Shown one piece after another: positions 22,206-32,565 of a DNA stretch of 64,000 nt. The position numbers and the translations under genes were made by a program. The notes under the pieces were generated by a model, which saw nothing but the letters and a program-made list of their open reading frames with translations, did not search any database and was not told the origin of the DNA. Positions within the stretch are counted from its first letter, which is position 1. Each line of letters opens with the position of its first letter. Source of the stretch: Agriotes lineatus (taxonomy: Eukaryota > Arthropoda > Insecta > Coleoptera > Elateridae); assembly GCA_940337035.1 (NCBI GenBank), contig CALNHX010003636.1, positions 62,001 through 126,000 on the forward strand, read 5' to 3'.

Positions 22206-22379
22206 ACTCCTACAAAAAATATTTACTGTCCTTACAGACGTAAGTTGCTAATCCTGACACACGTTCTTCTTCCATGCATACTTCTTTGTTTGGTTCTTAA
22301 TTATGGTTATTATTACTTTATTAATTAGAATTTAAGCCAATTATTTATTTTCTTAATTTTGCGATTGCTACGTATCAAA

Positions 22380-22506
22380 TTCACTTTTCCCTATTAATTA
22401 ATTATTTATATTTATGTCAAGGTTAGATGTAAGAACATCAATGGTGAATCTCGCCTTGTGAGGTCATATTTATGAATAAAAGACTATTATTATTATTATT
22501 ATTATC
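22380..22506 (+). repeat. 3' tail of a non-LTR element ending in (ATT)n
   Basis: GTGAATCTCGCCTTGTGA followed by about 40 bp and an ATT microsatellite (22484-22506). The same block precedes the TTA tail of the minus-strand element at 82-1612, so this is a short 3'-end remnant of that family on the plus strand. Confidence 0.6.
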
Positions 22507-23242
22507 ATTATTTCATACTTTGTTTCAAAGAAAAAAGTAAGTAGCCGCACTGAATGTCTTTTATTTCTAATTTTAGTTATTGTTCATAAATAAGATAAAC
22601 AATATTAATTAATTAATTACTGTTGAAAATTAGTTGTATCCCAAGGCCATACGTAATTATTAAGGATTAAATCAACCAGTGTGGCTCATTTATTCTCTCT
22701 TTAAATTCCAAAAGCTGAAACAATGTATGAAGTGCTCTAGAACATAGGTCCGCATTCAAAATTTCTTGGTGATGGCAAAAAAACTGGAAACGTAGTGAAA
22801 TCGTAATGCGTGGTACAGTGTTGAATTTAGAATAGAAAGGGCTTCTAAAATTTGACATCAGAAAATTATTACTGTATATAATAAATTAAGTTGATGATGG
22901 TTGCTCGAAGACGAAACGTCGGAAGAAAATTATTGCTAACGCAGTCTGTAAGTTCATTAAAAGTTGCTATATATATTGTTAAGCCATTTTGCCGTCGGCA
23001 GTAATTTGAATTACATTTCACGCCTTTAGGGCCGTTTAGTTATATCGAAAACCTATTTTTAACTTTTTAGTCACAAACGCAAGCTCATTCCGTGCTCATT
23101 CGTTTCCGAGTACCCTGTATGTAGACGCGCTTGGATCTTTTGGAACACCCTTTTGAACGCGTGTGACTGCGAGGCCTCGCGCTCTCTTTGTCACCGGAAC
23201 GTATTTGTTTTATTGGGCGCATCGCCATTGGCTGTCGAGAGT
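22507..23242. other. No gene seen; left flank of the BEL insertion
   Basis: A+T-rich up to about 22970, then GC-richer. No supported coding sequence. Together with 29408 onward it forms the pre-insertion sequence around the CACGT target site. Confidence 0.45.
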
Positions 23243-23247
23243 CACGT

Positions 23248-23578
23248 TGTTGGGGAGCCTCTCAGTTTTCCGTTATGTTTGTAAAATTCCTGATTGCTAG
23301 CGCGCCTTGGACGTTAATGAACTGTATTGATTTTCTTTACTAAATTATACACACGTTGAAAGCAAAGTAGGTAATTTATTGCCATAAATTAACACACAAA
23401 CATTTGAACATTTAAACAAAGAATTAGCTTTCGCGGTGTGGACCGGTTCGCGTGCTGCCGCGTTGACAGAAGGAACGTAAGTGAAGCGGCGAGGCGAAGG
23501 CCCGCTCAAGTTCTAGAATGCGCATAGTAAATACGCCACTGCAAGCGAGGGCGGCACAATTTTATGAAACACTTAACA
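23248..23578 (-). repeat. 3' LTR of the BEL element
   Basis: 331 bp, ends TGTTGGGGAGCC and CACTTAACA on the plus strand, i.e. TG...CA on the element strand. Matches 28776-29402 outside the SINE. Confidence 0.92.
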
Positions 23579-23763
23579 TACCGCCCGCCTTGGAAAGGGT
23601 AACCTTTCAAATAACAATAGTACAAATTTGACATGTAACATCTAGAGTAAGACATGTAACTAAAATAGACATATACAAAGCATAGATCTTAAGGTAATAC
23701 AAGAAAACCCGAACAATGGATAGCCAAAGGGCTTTACGAAACACTGCGCAAGACGCAAACGTA

Positions 23764-26700
23764 CTAGTTCACAACACTAGGTAGCGGGCACAATTTGGCG
23801 AAGGATCGCTTTACGATCCCTGACACAGTTTTCACTGACGCCACACGCGTAAAGCCGTCAAGGCCAGGGTGCAGCTCGGTGACCCGGCCTAACCTCCACT
23901 TCAGAGGGGGAAGATTGTCATCCTTGATGAGGACCATGGAACCAGGCTGAAGGTCCGAAAGGTGTGTGCGCCATTTGGTGCGCTGTTGGAGTTCTGAGAT
24001 GTACTCCTTGCTCCATCTTTTCCATACATTCTGGTGGAGCTGTTGTATTCTTTGGTATCTAGACTGCCGAGACTCGGCTATCTCAGTAACGTTGGGATCA
24101 GGCAGTGACACCAAAGGACGACCGATCAGAAAATGAGCAGGAGTCAAAGGCTGAAGGTCGTTTGGATCAGCGGACAAAGGAGACAGGGGTCGGGAGTTTA
24201 AGGTTGCTTCCACCTGTGCCAGCAAAGTGCAAAATTCATCGTAGTTTAGACTAGCGTTACCTAAAGCTACTCCGTCGCTCGCGACTGATTCGGAAATAGA
24301 AAGGCCTTGTTCCGCAAGAAAATTGCCTAATTCGATTAATTCGGAATTAGCGCCGACAAAGTTAGTGCCATTGTCTGAATAGACATGGAGCGGTTTGCCT
24401 CGACGAGCTACAAACCGGCGAAAAGCCATTAAGAAGGCTTCAGTAGAAAGGTCAGCGACCAATTCAAGGTGCACTGCTTTTGTGACAAAACAAACGAATA
24501 GACAAAGGTAGGACTTCACTAGTTTAGAACCACGTCCTTTGCGATCCTTTATCATGAACGGTCCACCATAATCGATACCAGTCGTATGAAATGGGGGCGA
24601 TGATTGAATACGAGAGGCTGGCAGATTTCCCATTATGGGTTCGGTTAACTTAGGAGAAAATCTAAAACACCGCAAGCATTGATGAACCACTTGCTTGACT
24701 ATATTTCTGCCAGAGGTAATCCAATATCGTTCTCTGAGATTAGCTAACAGCATTTGAGGTCCGGCATGGAGAAGCCGAAGATGCTCATGCGAAACTAGGA
24801 GTTTGGCGAATGGATGTTTGCCAGAAATCACTAGAGGAAACCTTTTGTCAAAAGGTAATTGAGAGTTGTGGAGTCTACCACCAACTCTTAGCAGTCCCTT
24901 GGAATCCAGAAAGGGATTCAAGGATATCAAAGCAGAAGATTGTTTCACAGGCTTGTTCTGTGACAACAGCTTTAATTCGTCAGGAAATGACTCACGTTGC
25001 GAAAACCTTGCAAGCCTTGCAAGGGATGCTTGCAGTTCATCTGTAGAAAGGGGCCCAGAAAGTCGATCAGCTTTGGGGGTCCGCGCATTGTTATAAAAAC
25101 GAAAGCAATAAGCTGTAACTCGTTGTAAGCTAGTCAAACTTGAATACTGATTGAACGGAAATGGTTCAACAGAGGTTACAGAAAAACTCTGAACTTCTTT
25201 TTTGAATTCTGGAAGCTCAGCAAGAACATGTTTGGAAGTAGGCCAAGAGGCCTCACCTTCGCTTAGCCAGGCGGGACCATGCCACCAAAGGCTTAATTCT
25301 TTTAAAACTAAAGGAGGGACTCTCCTAGTGAGAAGATCAGCAGGATTTGACTCGGTAGGAATATGCCTCCACGTGGCATCAGAAGTGAGTTGCTGAACAT
25401 CTGCAACTCTGTTGCACACAAATGTTTTAAGAAGATTTGGACTGGTTTTCAACCATCCTAGCACTATTGTGGAATCTGTCCAGAAAACAATTCTAGATAT
25501 GGGCAAATCAAGTGCCTTTATGACTTGCACGGAAAGTTTACTTAGAAGAACAGCTCCGCAGAGCTCGAGCTTCGGAATTGTCAATAGCTTTAAAGGGACT
25601 ACCTTGGCCTTGGAGCAGAGAAGGTGAACTTGTACTTCCCCTTCCTGATTCTTGGAACGGAGGTATATCGACGAACCGTACCCATTGTTGGAAGCGTCGC
25701 AGAAACCATGGAGTTCTATCTCAATCACGCGCCGACAGAGGACGTGACGAGGAATTGCTAAGTCATTGAGCATGAGAAGATCACGCCGATATGTACACCA
25801 TTTTTCTTGTATGGCGTTGGGAACGGGTTCATCCCAATTCAACTTTTCCTTCCAAAGTTGTTGCAAAAGAACCTTGGCACCCATGGTGCATGGACTTAGC
25901 AGACCCAGCGGGTCAAATATCTGCGATATTTCAGACAAGATGCTACGCTTGGTAGCCTTACTACTTGTAGAATTTGAAATATTCGAATAGCGATTGGACA
26001 AGTCAGGGTTCGCTTGTAACCGCTTCTCTAATGATAAGAATCTTTCCTGAGCGATTTGCAATGAATCACCCAATACCTCGACAGGTTTCTTGAGAGGGAT
26101 AGAGACAACGAATCGACCATTCGCTTCTCGTTGCGTATTTTGCACGAAATGTGCCTCACAGGCGTTCTCTTCATTTGTGCGGACCTTTTCCTCTGGGTAA
26201 TGTTCGAGTTGCAAAAACCTAGCAATGGGATCAGAAGCATCCTCGATCGTGCTAAGATTGCACTGTACAGCGTACGCAGAAGGGGGGCCTGTAGGGCCAG
26301 AAACAATCCAACCAAAACGAGTTTTTTGGAGGATGGGAAGATTTGGGCCTAGACCAATTTGTCCAATACAAAGGAGCTGCCAGAAAATGGGCGAACCAAT
26401 CAGAATGTCGATGGTGCCCGGTTGGTCATAGGACAGATCTGATAACTTGATGTTATCAGGAACCTTGAAACTGTTTCGCTGGACGCGAAGACTTGGGGTT
26501 GTACCTGTAATCTCATCGAGAACAAGACAGGATAGGCCAATACTGTATGAGGTGTGAGGGGCTTGCAGCTTGATATCACACCTAGCCTTGATTTGAGAAG
26601 TAGCTTTACTTAAGCCAGAAACAGTAACGTTGACTTCGCGAGTTGGAAGCTTCAACCTTTTACACAAATCTGAACGTATGAAGTTCGATTGGGAACCGGA

Positions 26701-28095
26701 ATCCAGCAGGATTCGCACAACATGAGGCGTACCATCATCAGCGATGAGTTTAGCGGTAGCCGTAGGTAAGAGTACCTGCAAAGCATTCGAACAGAATGCC
26801 GAAATCGATTGATTTAGTTCAACAGGGGTTTCTGCCGACATCGCAGATCCTGGTTGACTAGAAGAAGCATTTTGAGGTTTATCCTCATGAAGAAGGGTGT
26901 TGTGCCTTGATTTGCACTTTCTACAATTATATTTGGAGCTACAACAGCTCGAAAGGTGACCCTGAGTTAGGCAATTAAAGCATACACGGAGCTCTTTTGC
27001 CTTTGAATTTCTGTCAAGAGAAGACAGCTTGACAAACTTATCGCATTTGTACAAGGGATGAGATCCTTTACAAAGTGGACACGAAGGGGTACCTGACACA
27101 AATGATTTCGAATGTACCTTGGAAGACTTTTCGGGTACAGGCTTAATATTTTTTACTTCCAGAGTTTCTAGAAGATTTGCTGTGTTTTGTAGAAATTCCT
27201 TGAACTCGTCAAGATTAGGCAGGTCAGAGCTTGACCGGTTTCTAAGAACCTCCCATTCACGGAATGTAGTGGGGTCCAGTTTTTTAGAAACGACATAAAT
27301 GATAACAACATCTAGAAGCTCGCTTTCGGTAGCTAATGATTTGATTGCTGTAAAATGTTTGAATAACATATCGCTAATCGTACGCAATTTAGTTGCAAAT
27401 TCCTTACTGCACGATTCAAGTTCGAATATAGCATTGAGGTGGTTATGAATCAGAATTTTTGGGTCATTGTAACGATTACACAATGCATCCCAAGCTAGAA
27501 TATAATTACCCGCAGTAAACTCTAAACTTTTTATAATTTGGCTTGCATCACCCTGTAAACTAGCCTTTAAGTAATGCAGCTTTTGAATATTAGTTAGCGT
27601 TTGATTCTCGTGAATTAAGCTAATAAAAATCTCACGAAATTCCAACCACTCTGACACGTTCCCTGAATATTTGGGAATGGAGATGGCAGGAAGGCGTACA
27701 GCTCGATTATTGCAATGTGAGCTGCAGTTTGAATGCGTTGATCTTACGCTACCGTTAGGAGATCCAGAACGATCTGGTGCAACATCAGACTGCTTGTTGT
27801 ATTCATTAATCAAATATTCAGCTTGTGAAATTGCAAAATAATAAGAATCTTCAAATTCAACTTGTTGCTGCATTTCAGATTCTGTATCCTTACTGTTTTC
27901 TAAAATTTGTTCATGAACCGCATAATATTCTGATAACAAGGTGGCTGTATCATACAATCTTTTTTGCAATTGAATAATCTGAGCGCTAGATAAGAATTGA
28001 TCTTCATCATGAATTGTTTGCAAAGATTGCACGTGATTTGCGAAACGCGTAAGCTTGCCTTGGATAGAGCCTCGTGCTCTTACAAGCGAATCCAT
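23764..28095 (-). CDS. BEL/Pao Gag-Pol polyprotein, 1443 aa, lacking the RT core and the integrase Glu block
   Basis: One open frame. N-terminal Gag (DUF1759-type; KYSGNVSEWLEFREIFISLI around residue 145). Zinc-binding motifs: CPLCKGSHPLYKC (about 339) and CFNCLTQGHLSSCC (about 370). Protease active site VRILLDSGSQSNFI (about 463). At about residues 705-710 the text jumps from the LEKRLQANPDLSNRYS segment to KATKRSILSEISQIFDPLGL; in related elements these flank the whole fingers-palm RT region with its YVDD box, so roughly 300 residues are missing in frame. RNase H follows (HGFCDASNNGYG about 800; FWTDSTIVLGWL about 878). Integrase has the HHCC region (about 1100-1140), Asp in TTGIDYGGPF and Asp in VYSDNGTNFVGA, but the block with the catalytic Glu (normally in a GGLWE context) is also missing before GNASLNYDEF. 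C end is DUF5641-like. A non-autonomous Gag-PR product is possible; reverse transcription by itself is not. Confidence 0.9.
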   Translation of the reverse strand: MDSLVRARGSIQGKLTRFANHVQSLQTIHDEDQFLSSAQIIQLQKRLYDTATLLSEYYAVHEQILENSKDTESEMQQQVEFEDSYYFAISQAEYLINEYNKQSDVAPDRSGSPNGSVRSTHSNCSSHCNNRAVRLPAISIPKYSGNVSEWLEFREIFISLIHENQTLTNIQKLHYLKASLQGDASQIIKSLEFTAGNYILAWDALCNRYNDPKILIHNHLNAIFELESCSKEFATKLRTISDMLFKHFTAIKSLATESELLDVVIIYVVSKKLDPTTFREWEVLRNRSSSDLPNLDEFKEFLQNTANLLETLEVKNIKPVPEKSSKVHSKSFVSGTPSCPLCKGSHPLYKCDKFVKLSSLDRNSKAKELRVCFNCLTQGHLSSCCSSKYNCRKCKSRHNTLLHEDKPQNASSSQPGSAMSAETPVELNQSISAFCSNALQVLLPTATAKLIADDGTPHVVRILLDSGSQSNFIRSDLCKRLKLPTREVNVTVSGLSKATSQIKARCDIKLQAPHTSYSIGLSCLVLDEITGTTPSLRVQRNSFKVPDNIKLSDLSYDQPGTIDILIGSPIFWQLLCIGQIGLGPNLPILQKTRFGWIVSGPTGPPSAYAVQCNLSTIEDASDPIARFLQLEHYPEEKVRTNEENACEAHFVQNTQREANGRFVVSIPLKKPVEVLGDSLQIAQERFLSLEKRLQANPDLSNRYSNISNSTSSKATKRSILSEISQIFDPLGLLSPCTMGAKVLLQQLWKEKLNWDEPVPNAIQEKWCTYRRDLLMLNDLAIPRHVLCRRVIEIELHGFCDASNNGYGSSIYLRSKNQEGEVQVHLLCSKAKVVPLKLLTIPKLELCGAVLLSKLSVQVIKALDLPISRIVFWTDSTIVLGWLKTSPNLLKTFVCNRVADVQQLTSDATWRHIPTESNPADLLTRRVPPLVLKELSLWWHGPAWLSEGEASWPTSKHVLAELPEFKKEVQSFSVTSVEPFPFNQYSSLTSLQRVTAYCFRFYNNARTPKADRLSGPLSTDELQASLARLARFSQRESFPDELKLLSQNKPVKQSSALISLNPFLDSKGLLRVGGRLHNSQLPFDKRFPLVISGKHPFAKLLVSHEHLRLLHAGPQMLLANLRERYWITSGRNIVKQVVHQCLRCFRFSPKLTEPIMGNLPASRIQSSPPFHTTGIDYGGPFMIKDRKGRGSKLVKSYLCLFVCFVTKAVHLELVADLSTEAFLMAFRRFVARRGKPLHVYSDNGTNFVGANSELIELGNFLAEQGLSISESVASDGVALGNASLNYDEFCTLLAQVEATLNSRPLSPLSADPNDLQPLTPAHFLIGRPLVSLPDPNVTEIAESRQSRYQRIQQLHQNVWKRWSKEYISELQQRTKWRTHLSDLQPGSMVLIKDDNLPPLKWRLGRVTELHPGLDGFTRVASVKTVSGIVKRSFAKLCPLPSVVN

Positions 28096-28775
28096 AATTG
28101 TTGAAATTAAAACAGTTTAATAGATCGAACCAACTTTAGTACGCCCCTGGCGCGGAATTTTGTTTACAACGCAAGACAGCTGCCACAACGCGAGATTAAC
28201 TTGGCGCTAACGACGCAGAAAACGGCCCTGTTACAACTCGAGATTAACTTGTGAATGATTCGACTGCAATATGACACATGCAGGGGATATTGTACTAGCG
28301 CACAAACGAAATAGCTTAGCATTTCACGCAATTAAAATGTTTATATGACTCATAAATCATTTGTTTACGCAATAATACGCAGCTGAAATTATGCACATGC
28401 ATAACACAGATGATAGAAAACCAAATTCATGCATAGGAAATCACAAAAAAGGGAACTTAGGCTTACATTGATATTGTTGCATGTGTCGCCTTTTTCGTTT
28501 CTGTGGTTTGAACTGCCGTCTCGTCTGCAGCTGCATGCACACCTGCACGTTGCCGCGAGACTCGGCGTTTGGCTTTCTCGCTCCAACGTTGATAGCAGCT
28601 TATGCTGTCTTCCTTCCTCTCGTTCCTCTCGTTAGGGACGAATTTAACACGATTGAAACTGCGTTGTACTTACTTGCCTTGTACAACTGCGACTCCGGGC
28701 CGATGATCCATGCGGCACGAAGGAACAATGTGGGCTGCTTTTCCGGGCTCGTACTAATCCGGATCGATGGACCAA
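28096..28775 (-). other. 5' leader of the BEL element
   Basis: Untranslated region between 5' LTR and the start codon at 28095. Putative primer binding site at the LTR border (28775 downward). Plus-strand frames here are overlapping and show no domain. Confidence 0.6.
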
Positions 28776-29402
28776 TGTTGGGGAGCCTCTCAGTTTTCCG
28801 GTATGTACGGGTCCCGAGTGGTGTAGCTTGAACAAGCGTCCACGTTCGATCAGCAGAGTTAAACAACGCTGTCTCTGGTCAGAACTTGGATGGGAGTTCC
28901 ACGGCTGCATCTCTCGGCGCCTCGTGGTACGGCTATCACGGAAAAAAGTTGGTCCCGGCGGTCATACAACATCATGACAGTCGTTAGTGGGGTTGGAAGT
29001 CCTCATAACTGCACAGCGACGCCTGTAATTGGCCTAACGGCTGTTGGCTGAGTGCAAATTAAATAAATAAAATAAATAAATAAATAAATAAATAAATAAA
29101 TGTTTGGAAAATTCCTGATTGCTAGCTCGCCTTGGACGTTAATGGACTGTATTGATTTTCTTTACTAAATTATACACACGTTGAAAGCAAAGTAGGTAAT
29201 TTATTGCCATAAATTAACACACAAACATTTGAACATTTAAACAAAGAATTAGCTTTCGCGGTGTGGACCAGTTCGCGTGCTGCCACGTTGACAGAAGGAA
29301 CGTAAGTGAAGCGGCGAGGCGAAGGCCCGCTCAAGTTCTAGAATGCGCATAGTAAATACGCCACTGCAAGCGAGGCGGCACAATTTTATGAAACACTTAA
29401 CA
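28776..29402 (-). repeat. 5' LTR of the BEL element, interrupted by a SINE
   Basis: 28776-28806 plus 29100-29402 correspond to the 331-bp 3' LTR. The intervening 293 bp are foreign (next feature). Confidence 0.9.
28807..29099 (+). repeat. 5S rRNA-derived SINE (SINE3-like) with (AAAT)n tail
   Basis: The first ~115 bp resemble 5S rRNA: GTTCGATCAGCAGAGTTAAA corresponds to the A-box region and GGTCAGAACTTGGATGGGAG to the C box, in the right order and spacing for a type 1 Pol III promoter. A unique body of about 130 bp follows, then AAAT/TAAA repeats (29058-29099). ATGT flanks both sides (28803-28806 and 29100-29103) as a short target duplication, and the uninterrupted 3' LTR gives the empty-site sequence. 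The insertion therefore postdates the BEL element. Confidence 0.85.
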
Positions 29403-29407
29403 CACGT

Positions 29408-29819
29408 GGTAACGCCGTTTTGGCTCACGCCACTTCCGGCGTCGTAACGTTTCTTGCTTGGCAGTTCAGCTCAGGCCGTTGATCAAGGAGGTCTGCAGGA
29501 AGCTCTTGTGTGTGACGCACGTGTCGTTTTGTGAGCGCGTTTTCCTTGGCGTTGTTGTTGGGGGCTACGTCCGGCCATGTCGTGAAAAGAAGTGGTTCTG
29601 TCATTCCTACAAGTTGTTGGGGACTCGCTGCAGGACGTGAATAATGCCCATACGTTTCTGTCACACCGATCCCATGTGGGTGACTACATTGAAATATTAC
29701 GCCATTATTCGGCGGAATCTTTGCCCAAGGAGATGTGCTTGCAAATGCAGGCGCTGCTGACTGCCACCCGTACTGCTCAGGAGAAGTCCAGAATAAATAC
29801 CAGGTACCATTTAAAGAGA
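29408..29819 (+). other. Unassigned region with an open frame
   Basis: A frame at 29592-30008 (FLQVVGDSLQDVNNAHTFL, PKEMCLQMQALLTATRTAQE) reads like protein up to AATACCAG|GTACC near 29802, which could be a splice donor. Upstream frames shift. I do not recognise a family. It may be coding sequence of the element whose LTR-like end follows, or an old host exon. Confidence 0.3.
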
Positions 29820-30653
29820 TTATGTAACTTAGTGACCCCTTTTACGCGAATGTGCCGTGTAAGCGATGGACTTTGGTCGCATTCATTCAGTAGTACATTC
29901 TTGGTATGTAACTGTGCTAACATTGACTTTCGCTGCGTTGCTAATTTTAGGCGTTTCGAACGCTTTCTTGTAATATTCTATTTTGATATTGTTTTTTTTT
30001 GTGTGTAACATTTGTACGCTTTAGTTATAGTGCGATTACCTCCAGCTGGGGTTTACGTTAAGCCCTAGGTATAGTATGGGGACCCATTCGTTGCCTGATC
30101 CTGTATAACTTCATTCAATAGACAATTGTGCAAGCGTGGGGCTTATTACTGTGTACAACCCCTGCATGCTTTACTTTTTCAGAATAAACAGCTAGTGTCA
30201 CGATTAGATGTACGACGACCTCTGAGTGGTGGAGTGTGCAGGTAAGTGGAGCAGCCGCCCCCGCAGTGGCAGCACAAACCCGAACTACCGATTCAAACCT
30301 CAAATTATCGATTTTGTCATCCGAGTTCGATACTTCTCGAGTACCCTTATCAAGTAGTAACTAGCGTACTTGTTGCCTCGTCTAACCGTCCAAGCCCGGT
30401 TACCCGAGCCCATTTAAAGTCAGGTTTGGTGGCGCCCTTATAATTTTGACGTACCCTATATATGCCTCATCACGCTTGCCCAGAACGTATCGTGTGACTC
30501 ACACCCGACTCCCTGAGCGTTCCAGCCGTGGCTCTTAGTCTGTTTACAGCAAATCTCAGGGCAAGTGTGCCAGTTTTCCAGGACTGATTCCGTGGTGCGA
30601 TGCTCACCTTGGGTGGGTGTCGTAAAGTTGTTTTAATACCGTAACAATTTGTT
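29820..30653 (-). repeat. LTR-like repeat, copy 2 (inverted relative to 8696)
   Basis: Read on the minus strand it starts TGTTACGGTATTAAAACAAC at 30653 and parallels 8696-9720 block by block, with perhaps 65-75% agreement by eye and several gaps. On the minus strand a TATA-like GGCATATATAGGG at about 30472-30460 lies about 190 bp inside the start, a plausible U3 promoter. Old copies, not flanked by any pol sequence I can see. Confidence 0.55.
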
Positions 30654-31399
30654 TTGTCAGTTTCGCTTTAACTTTAATGTTAACGCCAGAAAGAAATAGA
30701 ATTGAAGGCGACATTTTGTTAGTCCTTGAAGTAGACAATTTATTTTTTATTTTACCAAATTTGTATCTCTTACTATTAATGAGATCTCCATACTGGCCCT
30801 CTTTATCTTGGACACGCTGTATAGATGGTGCACTTAAATATATTCTAAATTAAGCTTGGACGCATTTTCTTCGATTTAATGTCTAGTTTAGAATAAGTTA
30901 TAGCTAATTACTTTATAACGAATTCTGAATGAAGTGTAGGGCGAAGTGGTTTTAACAAACCCCGTGCTGATTAACCTCCAAAAACAACTGGATGTAATGT
31001 TTCTATTCTTGCCCTGACGACAGCTATGGTGTTTGTTAAGAAAGTAAACTACCTACATTTATTACAAGATTCCGTTTTAATATTACTAATAGCTCAGAGA
31101 ATATCAAATAAAATAATAGAAAGGCAATGATATGCTTTTACATATATACAGTGTGTTCCAGGATTGATGTTACAAGAGGTGGGATGGAATGAACATTTTT
31201 GAATTTTATTATAAGATTTTGGGATTAGGTCTTGCTTCGTCTGAAGAGAAATTTAAGAATATTTTCAGTTTTTGAAAAAATAGGTTGGTCTTGACAGTGA
31301 AGCGAATACTAGTTTCTTTAAAGGAAAACTACCCTTTCTGTTCATATGGCAAAATTTTACGAAGAAAAGTTGTTCAAAATGATAAATTATGGCCCTATA
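30654..31399. other. No gene seen
   Basis: A+T-rich. A phrase ACAGTGTGTTCCAGGATTGA near 31150 looks like a transposon end but has no partner that I found. The open frame overlapping 31285-31509 is mostly non-coding flank plus the first bases of the mariner. Confidence 0.4.
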
Positions 31400-32413
31400 C
31401 GAGGTACACTGCTAAAGTTTGCGGAATCGAGTACTCCTTGCATTGCCAGCGTTCTGAAATAATGGGAAAAAGCACCATCCAAAACTACGGTTTACAAATG
31501 GTTCGCTGAATTCAAGTGTGGACGACCAACGTTTGATGACGATCTTCGCGAAGGTTGTCCATGCATCTCTGTTGTCGCGAAAAATATCGATGCTGTGTGT
31601 GAAATGATTTTATCAGATCGACGTATGACATATAGTGAGATACAGACATCCTTATGTGTTGCGGCGACACAAATACCTACGATTCTGCACGATCATTTGC
31701 ATGTCCGGAAGATTTGTAGTCGTTGGATCCTTCACAATTTGAAAGCAGAAAAAAATTCGAAGGTGGTCGTTCAAAATTTGTATATAACATCGTAACAGGT
31801 GACGAATTTTGGCTATATTCATATGAGCCTGAAACTAAACAGCAATCGACTGTATTGGTGTTTCAAAATGAACTTAAACCAACAAAAGTAGTGCGTTCAA
31901 GAAGCGTTTCGAAAATAATTATTTCTTGTTTCTTCGGAAAAACGGGTCATGTTGCAACTGTTGCATTAGAGAAGACAGTTAATGCTGACTGGTATACTTC
32001 AATTTGTTTGCCGCTGAAATCAGAAGAACCAACGTAAACCGACGAATCATTGTTCATCATGACAATGCAAGCGCTCACACAGCACGACGAACTGTCGAGT
32101 TTTTGACCAGTAACAACATCCAATTAATGACTCATTGCCCATATTCGCCTGATTTAGCGCCCAATGACTTCTTCTTATTCGGATACATCAAAAATAAAAT
32201 GCTCGGCAAGCGTTTTTCATCGCCTGAAGCATTTAAATTACTTGTTTTGAGGTACCTCGCTCAGAGTGGAAAAACTGTTTTGCAGATTGGTTTCATCGGA
32301 TGCAAAAGTGTATAGATTTTAAAGGGGAATATTTTGAGAAGCAATAAAGCGGTTTACATAACGTAATTTGTGATTTGTTTTACATTTTCCGCAAACTTTA
32401 GCAGTGCCTCTCG
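31400..32413 (+). mobile_element. Mariner transposon (D34D), inactive, with both TIRs and TA duplication
   Basis: Terminal inverted repeats CGAGGTACACTGCTAAAGTT (31400 on) and AACTTTAGCAGTGCCTCTCG (ending 32413), flanked by TA (31398-31399, 32414-32415). Length 1014 bp versus about 1.25-1.3 kb for complete mariners, so about a fifth is lost, mainly in the N-terminal half. The transposase survives in pieces: KSTI and MILSDRRMTYSEIQ (DNA-binding region), VTGDEFWLYSYEPETKQQST with the first catalytic Asp, HHDNASAHTARRTVEF with the second, and YSPDLAPNDFFLF with the third, spaced as D34D. Frameshifts separate them. Confidence 0.9.
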
Positions 32414-32473
32414 TACAAAATTATAGTATATAGTTTTACTACTGTTGATCTGATACCTACCGATTACAATGGT

Positions 32474-32565
32474 TGGGTGATTGTGAAGAAAAGTTTCTAC
32501 TAAAAGGTGCTTATGCAGTAGCAACCGTGTACGACTGGTGTACCAACAATCTTGAAAATGCACTT
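32474..32565 (+). pseudogene. Serine protease homolog exon fragment
   Basis: Encodes DCEEKFLLKGAYAVATVYDW and CTNNLENA, then a stop. This closely parallels NCEETFLQKGAHAVVTEYDL and CTKNTENA of the exon at 19247, in the same orientation. The part with the catalytic Ser region and the C end is absent and upstream sequence is out of frame. It is a truncated duplicate of the SPH terminal exon, lying about 60 bp from the mariner right end. Confidence 0.75.

Larger units (their letters stand above)
23243..29407 (-). mobile_element. BEL/Pao LTR retrotransposon, full structure, RT core deleted
   Basis: The element occupies 23248-29402 on the minus strand and is flanked by the 5-bp direct repeat CACGT (23243-23247 and 29403-29407). 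LTRs run TGTTAAGTG...CCCCAACA. The 5' LTR is lengthened by a SINE. A TTGGTCCATCGATCCGG sequence starts right inside the 5' LTR and is the likely primer binding site; the decayed BEL at 42299 has TTGGTCCTTCAAGG in the same place. One uninterrupted pol-type frame fills the interior. Apart from the SINE the two LTRs differ at about six positions by eye, so the insertion is fairly young. Confidence 0.92.

Noticed and set aside
24810..26431. Plus-strand frames across the BEL element
   Set aside because: Shadows of the 1443-codon minus-strand frame.
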